Below are positions 59,582 through 64,000 of a stretch of 64,000 bases of DNA, one piece after another. A program made the translations under genes and the position numbers. The first letter of the stretch is position 1, and the number at the start of each line of letters is the position of its first letter. The notes beneath the pieces are model-generated. The model was not told the DNA's origin. It ran no database searches and saw nothing but the letters and a program-made list of their open reading frames with translations. Source of the DNA: Rosellinia necatrix (Eukaryota > Ascomycota > Sordariomycetes > Xylariales > Xylariaceae); NCBI GenBank assembly GCA_021209875.1, contig JAGYVD010000006.1:2170001-2234000 (forward strand), given 5' to 3'.

Positions 59582-61282
59582 TTAGGTGCGACGCCGTCGC
59601 TTTGCTGGCCTGCCACGTTTGGCGGGGGCCCGCTGCTGCTGGGCGCTAGCCGGGCCCCTTGCGACGTCCGATGCGCCGGCGGCCCTGTCATCGTTGTCGT
59701 TTTCGTTCGCCTCTCGTATGCGCTTGCTTCTCCGCGGCGGCGGAGCCGGTTCCTGGGGCGGCTCCCAGAGCGGTTCGTCCGGCTCGCTCTTCCTGCTCAC
59801 CCGTGCCGGCCGCCCGGGTCGCCTCTTTACTCTCTGCGGCGGCTGCGAGGAGGGTGGCGATGGCGGCGGAGGAGATGGTTCAGGCGACGACTGCAGGTCT
59901 GGCGGAAGAGATGGCTGGAGAGATGGCTGGAGAGATGGTTCCGGTGACATTTGTATCCAGATATGGGGCGACGACTGTGGAGATGATCGTGGAGTTAGAG
60001 GTGGTGATGACCAAGAAGGAGACCGGGGAGATAGGCGAGGGGGTTGTTCAGACCACGGCTGAGGGATGGGTCGCAGTGGCTGCCGAACAAGTGGTCGAGG
60101 TACTGATTGAGGTACTAGATGGGGTGCTGGTTGTAATAGCGGATGTGGAGGTGGTCGTGAACTCGTCTCATAAGAACCGACGAGGGGATTGATGTTGAGA
60201 ATGCCACCATGAGGGTTGATTGCGGCATCCATTAGGCCAAGGCCTATGCCGGGCCTGGCTGGTGGCGTGAGTGAACCTCGCTCCTGGGGTATATATGGCT
60301 GGGCTAGAGGAGCTGGAGGGTTTTGATGAGGTGCAACATCTGCCCCCAGCCCTACTCGCATTATTTCGTCGAGAGGGAATTCATGTTTCCATGACATTCC
60401 GGGCATTATCCCCCACCTCTCATCCCATATTCCGCGGCGTTTCCACCTCGCCTGTACCTCTTGATATGCTATCGTATTTATCTCCATTCGATCTAGCGGG
60501 GGGGATTCGTCGGCTTTTGACCGCTCCTCGATCCAGCCGCGTCTTTCATCCATCTGGTGAATAAACCGGGCGAAAGGTCGTGAAGCATGGCGGACATTCT
60601 GCCGTAACTTCCACTCGGCCCGTGCCTGTTGCCTCCTTTTTCTCTCCTCAACCTCCTCGGGTGTCTGACGTGGATTGGAGAAGCGGCCGTGGCTTGGCTT
60701 CCTTAGGGGCACAATAGGCTCAGGCTCTGGGGGGTCTTCATGTCTCCATCTACAACCCATGTCCCAGCCATTTTCCCATTCTTCTCTCCAGATGCGCTGG
60801 TGAATCCATGATGCCTTGACTATAGCCTCTGCGATCGCATAGAAATCCATGCCCCCGGGCACGTGTCGCGTTCGGTTCTCCAATCCTTCACAAATATGCT
60901 CACGCTCCTCATCTACCTCAGCGTCCCACTGGTTCCAGGGCAAAGACGCATTGTATGCCCGTTCCACATCGGACCGTAGGCTTTCAATCCTGCGTCGTTC
61001 ATCTCCTTGCCGATCAGAGTTCTGTGGTCTACCGAAAAGCCGGAACCCACCACTTTGGTATGACGGCGGGGAACGATCGACCTCGGAATTAGGCCCTTCT
61101 AAGGGTTCATTTGCGGTATTATTTTCGTCTGGAGCATTAGGCTCCGGGCTGTCAGTTTGCTCTGGGCTATAAGGCCGCTCCGAATCATGGAGTTGTTCTG
61201 GGGTATTGGGCGGCGCCTGGGTTGCCGTAATGGCGTCGCTTAGGCCGCCCAACGGTAGTGCATCTGCCATGAGATCAGACAT
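59582..61282 (-). CDS. AT-hook, proline-rich nuclear-type protein, 566 aa
   Basis: Single frame, ATG at 61282, stop at 59582. No catalytic domain is recognised. The N-terminal 90 residues are acidic and Pro/Ser-rich. Residues about 95-300 are Trp/Arg/Glu-rich (SLPWNQWDAEVDEEREH, IWREEWENGWDMGCRWRHED, RWKRRGIWDERWG). Residues about 300-490 are a Pro/Ser/Gln low-complexity tract with short SPEPSLQPSLQPSL-type repeats. The C-terminus carries two AT-hook-like cores (KRRPGRPARV and AKRGRPAKRRRR) and the cluster RRSKRIRE, indicating DNA binding in the minor groove and nuclear location. The layout resembles the protein at 17337-19292; I cannot claim homology by eye. Probably a fungal lineage-specific chromatin-associated protein. 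Confidence 0.75.
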   Translation of the reverse strand: MSDLMADALPLGGLSDAITATQAPPNTPEQLHDSERPYSPEQTDSPEPNAPDENNTANEPLEGPNSEVDRSPPSYQSGGFRLFGRPQNSDRQGDERRRIESLRSDVERAYNASLPWNQWDAEVDEEREHICEGLENRTRHVPGGMDFYAIAEAIVKASWIHQRIWREEWENGWDMGCRWRHEDPPEPEPIVPLRKPSHGRFSNPRQTPEEVEERKRRQQARAEWKLRQNVRHASRPFARFIHQMDERRGWIEERSKADESPPLDRMEINTIAYQEVQARWKRRGIWDERWGIMPGMSWKHEFPLDEIMRVGLGADVAPHQNPPAPLAQPYIPQERGSLTPPARPGIGLGLMDAAINPHGGILNINPLVGSYETSSRPPPHPLLQPAPHLVPQSVPRPLVRQPLRPIPQPWSEQPPRLSPRSPSWSSPPLTPRSSPQSSPHIWIQMSPEPSLQPSLQPSLPPDLQSSPEPSPPPPSPPSSQPPQRVKRRPGRPARVSRKSEPDEPLWEPPQEPAPPPRRSKRIREANENDNDDRAAGASDVARGPASAQQQRAPAKRGRPAKRRRRT

Positions 61283-64000
61283 AGTTGTTTATAGCGGAAC
61301 ACCTCGAACGTGGGCTAAGGAAACCGGCGGGGTGGTGAAAAGAAGACGGAGTAGAAAGGAGGCGGGAACGAGAGCAATATGCGGACCACTCGGCATATTG
61401 GCTATCTGGGTAGCCAGTAACGGTATCAGGTATCAGGGGGCTAGAACGGGATGGAGCAAGCTTTGGCAGCCAGTCCTGGGCGATTGGATAGAACGGCGCC
61501 TGGGTTGTCTCAGACTCTCGGTAGCCGCCAATCACCTGCCTATCAATGGTGAGGTGCACATAGCCACGTAGCGTGTTACCCTGGTAGTACCTAATTTGAA
61601 GTGTATTGACTAATTGATGGCTCGGTGGATAGAATAGATGAGGTAAGCAATGGCTGGGCGGCAGCGCGACGCCCTCGATACCGTTTTGGCATCAAGGGAT
61701 GGCATTCGGGAGCGCAAACATACACTAAAGGCGTACACTAAAAGCCCTGGGCGTGGGGCTCTCTTTCGAGACTGGCGAAACGCATCCGTTTGCTTCTCCG
61801 GGTACCCGCTGCCCGTCGCACGAGACCGGGACAGGCAAGTTCCCTCAACCAACCGATGGCGGGAAAGGGGTTGACGTGAGACCCACACTGCATTTGCCCA
61901 GTAGCCTTCTCGGCTGGTCTGACTAGCTATGTACTCGGAAAAGGGAAAAAGAGCCTTCGGGGCAGCCGCGAATGGTTCCAATTAGTAGCGCCTATGCCCC
62001 TTCATCTGTGCTCCCCCTACGAATAGTGATACGTAAACCAGAACACCGGTGAGAGTGGCAGTTAGGTGAGTAATCTGCTTCCGAATAATTAGGCGCCTTG
62101 TGCGTTCGTGACACTCTACTAGTTAGGACATATCAGTCCCGCCTACACGTCCTGCGTCAGGCTATACTTATAGCGCTATAATAGTTAATACCGCGACGTT
62201 AAGGAAAAGGACCTCTTTGGCAATGAGGCTATAAATAGCTGGCGTTCTCTAGAGTAATTCTACCATACCCAGTCATTATTGAAGAGGTGGGTTTTGTTTA
62301 ACTGCAACAGACAACTATAACCAATCCTAATAGCGCTGTCGTATTGTCTCGCATCCCTTGTAGAAGACGCGCTATAGAGTGGTGTGGAGTACCTAGGCTC
62401 ATCGTGTGTTCGTGTTTTGACACCTAAATGGTTTTAATGACAGCCATGCTATGGCCGAAGAATAAAAACGAAGCGACTAATATAAATGAGCTATTTCATC
62501 AAGGGACACAGGAAGAAATAAGGGGATTGGGCGCGTAGGTAAATTTAATCGACTAGGTGGGGCTTCCGAGTGAAACTAGGGACGTGTTACTCACGCCCAG
62601 AACCTATAGGAGAGTCTTACATTGGTGTGCGAAGGATGATGAAACACTAGTTAGAACTACTAGCCCATATATATATATATGCCGTCACACTTGCCCTGCG
62701 TATGTTGAATTATAGTTCATGGTCTGGGCGAGCTCCCCGTCACATTATAAAGGAGGTGGCCATACTCCCCAGATGCTAGCGGGGAAAGGAACAGTCCAAA
62801 TGACTTTCTACTCATTCATTCCATCAGGGCATGCCGTCGAGGCTTCCAACTCCCTGCCTAACGGCGGCTTTCGCTCCCACGCGCCTAATGATGGGATTTT
62901 TTGCTGCAGCAGCTGGCAAGCGACTTCCAAACAAGAACTGAGCCGTTGTGAGGGTCCGACTAGTATCAATGGATCCAATCTACCATAAATAGCTAACTCT
63001 GATGGCATCTGGGGTTTCGTGCCCCAAAGTGGTCCTGTAAGGAAATCAACTTCCCTGTAGATGACCCTAGACACATGCTATCCGAAGTGAGGTGACACCT
63101 ACTTAGTTCGATCATCCTTAAATACTATCTAGATATCACTGTTGTCGCTACCCTAGGAAATCTTCTAGCTGATCAATCAACAGATCCGTTCCTCTGTCAT
63201 AGGAATTCACGTGCGTTCATTTGATAAATATGTATTTCATGCAAGAAGTTCATTTTGACTATTAACATATGCCTTAGGGGGTAAACAAGATGCGCATTGC
63301 TGAGTTTTCGGGTGGCTGTAACTAAGTACTAATTGAAATTGAAATTGAAATTGTGAGACACTCACGTAGAACCAGCGTCAATGGATGAATGTCATCTTTT
63401 GTTTCGTATAATGGGTGTAGCATATGGAACATTTGGCAGCCCATCTGCCGACATATAACCAGTGTCAAAAGTGTAGATCATGGAACGAGGTAATTCGCAA
63501 GATATCCAGTGTTGGGGGTGGCTAGGAACTTTAGGGGGGTGTATATGAAAGTGAAAAACTTTTGTGCTGTGAAAACTTAGTTCGAAATTAATATAATGGA
63601 CGTTTTATAACTATGCTGTGGCCTCGTTATAGACTAAGTAAATAGTTATAGCAGCAAGCGCTCCAGGTAGTTATCAAGGGCTATGAAATACAGGATAGGA
63701 TCTAGGGTATAACAATAAGCAGATTAGTTGAATATCCAGACAGGAAGTCATGGATCGATAAGTGTTTAAGTGCTTATCTATGACGTGGGCAGGATCCACA
63801 ATTTACAACTAGGTATGGTTTAGTGTATGTGACAGCCACGGCCGGCAGACCCGCTCCGCCCATCACCCCATTCCACTGCCCCTCCCCCCACACTTCCTTC
63901 CCTCCTTCGATAAGGTGCATTGTCGCTACCTAGGTAAGAACCCACCCAGCCCCACTGCGATATCCACCGACGGCCGGTCTTGTCATGTAACCGTTACCAT
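61283..64000. other. Gene-free end of the window
   Basis: About 2.7 kb with no supportable gene. A TTGAAA hexamer array lies at about 63331-63353. The frame at 62808-63074 on the minus strand and that at 61610-61981 were inspected and match nothing I know. Confidence 0.55.

Overview
The window looks like nuclear DNA of a filamentous ascomycete (Pezizomycotina, probably Sordariomycetes). Genes carry short spliceosomal introns (about 45-130 bases) with GTAAG/GTGAG donors and CTRAY-type branch sites. Protein families are typical of these fungi: a Zn2Cys6 regulator, a secreted GH43 arabinanase, a bicupin oxalate decarboxylase, Met10 and an FHA-kinase. The first 13 kb look like repeats mutated by RIP. 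No rRNA gene, convincing tRNA or CRISPR array was seen.

Layout. 1-12956 is an extremely AT-rich, gene-free block. It contains small GC islands, a repeat pair whose differences all run toward A/T, an inverted-repeat pair with one arm split by a 258-base insertion, and hairpin-forming sequences. 12957-17336 is a decay zone holding a broken ankyrin-repeat gene. 17337-25350 carries a lineage-specific proline-rich protein, an FHA/Ser-Thr kinase and an RBR ubiquitin ligase. 27306-30519 is the sulfite reductase flavoprotein (Met10). 31676-33500 is a secreted six-exon oxalate decarboxylase-like bicupin. 34089-35182 is a short casein-kinase-1-like protein. 36000-37508 encodes a fungal DUF7924-like protein with a nuclease-type E-x-K motif; a broken relative lies at 48239-48682. 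38167-40515 is a four-exon Zn2Cys6 transcription factor. 42063-42698 is a membrane protein. 45192-46389 is a GH43 arabinanase. 50742-51216 is a 16-cysteine metallothionein-like protein. 52800-54674 is the RCC1-type Ran exchange factor. 55997-58243 is a five-exon secreted beta-lactamase-fold hydrolase. 59582-61282 is an AT-hook, proline-rich protein.

How they work together. There is no obvious biosynthetic cluster. Housekeeping genes (met10, the RCC1 homologue) are interspersed with secreted enzymes for the plant cell wall or oxalate, and with accessory genes (kinases, DUF7924 family, ankyrin relic, orphan proline-rich proteins) around a RIP-mutated repeat island. This resembles a subtelomeric or repeat-flanked accessory region grading into core chromosome. 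Gene models were assembled by hand from splice signals and reading phase; exon joins given below keep the frame unless stated otherwise.
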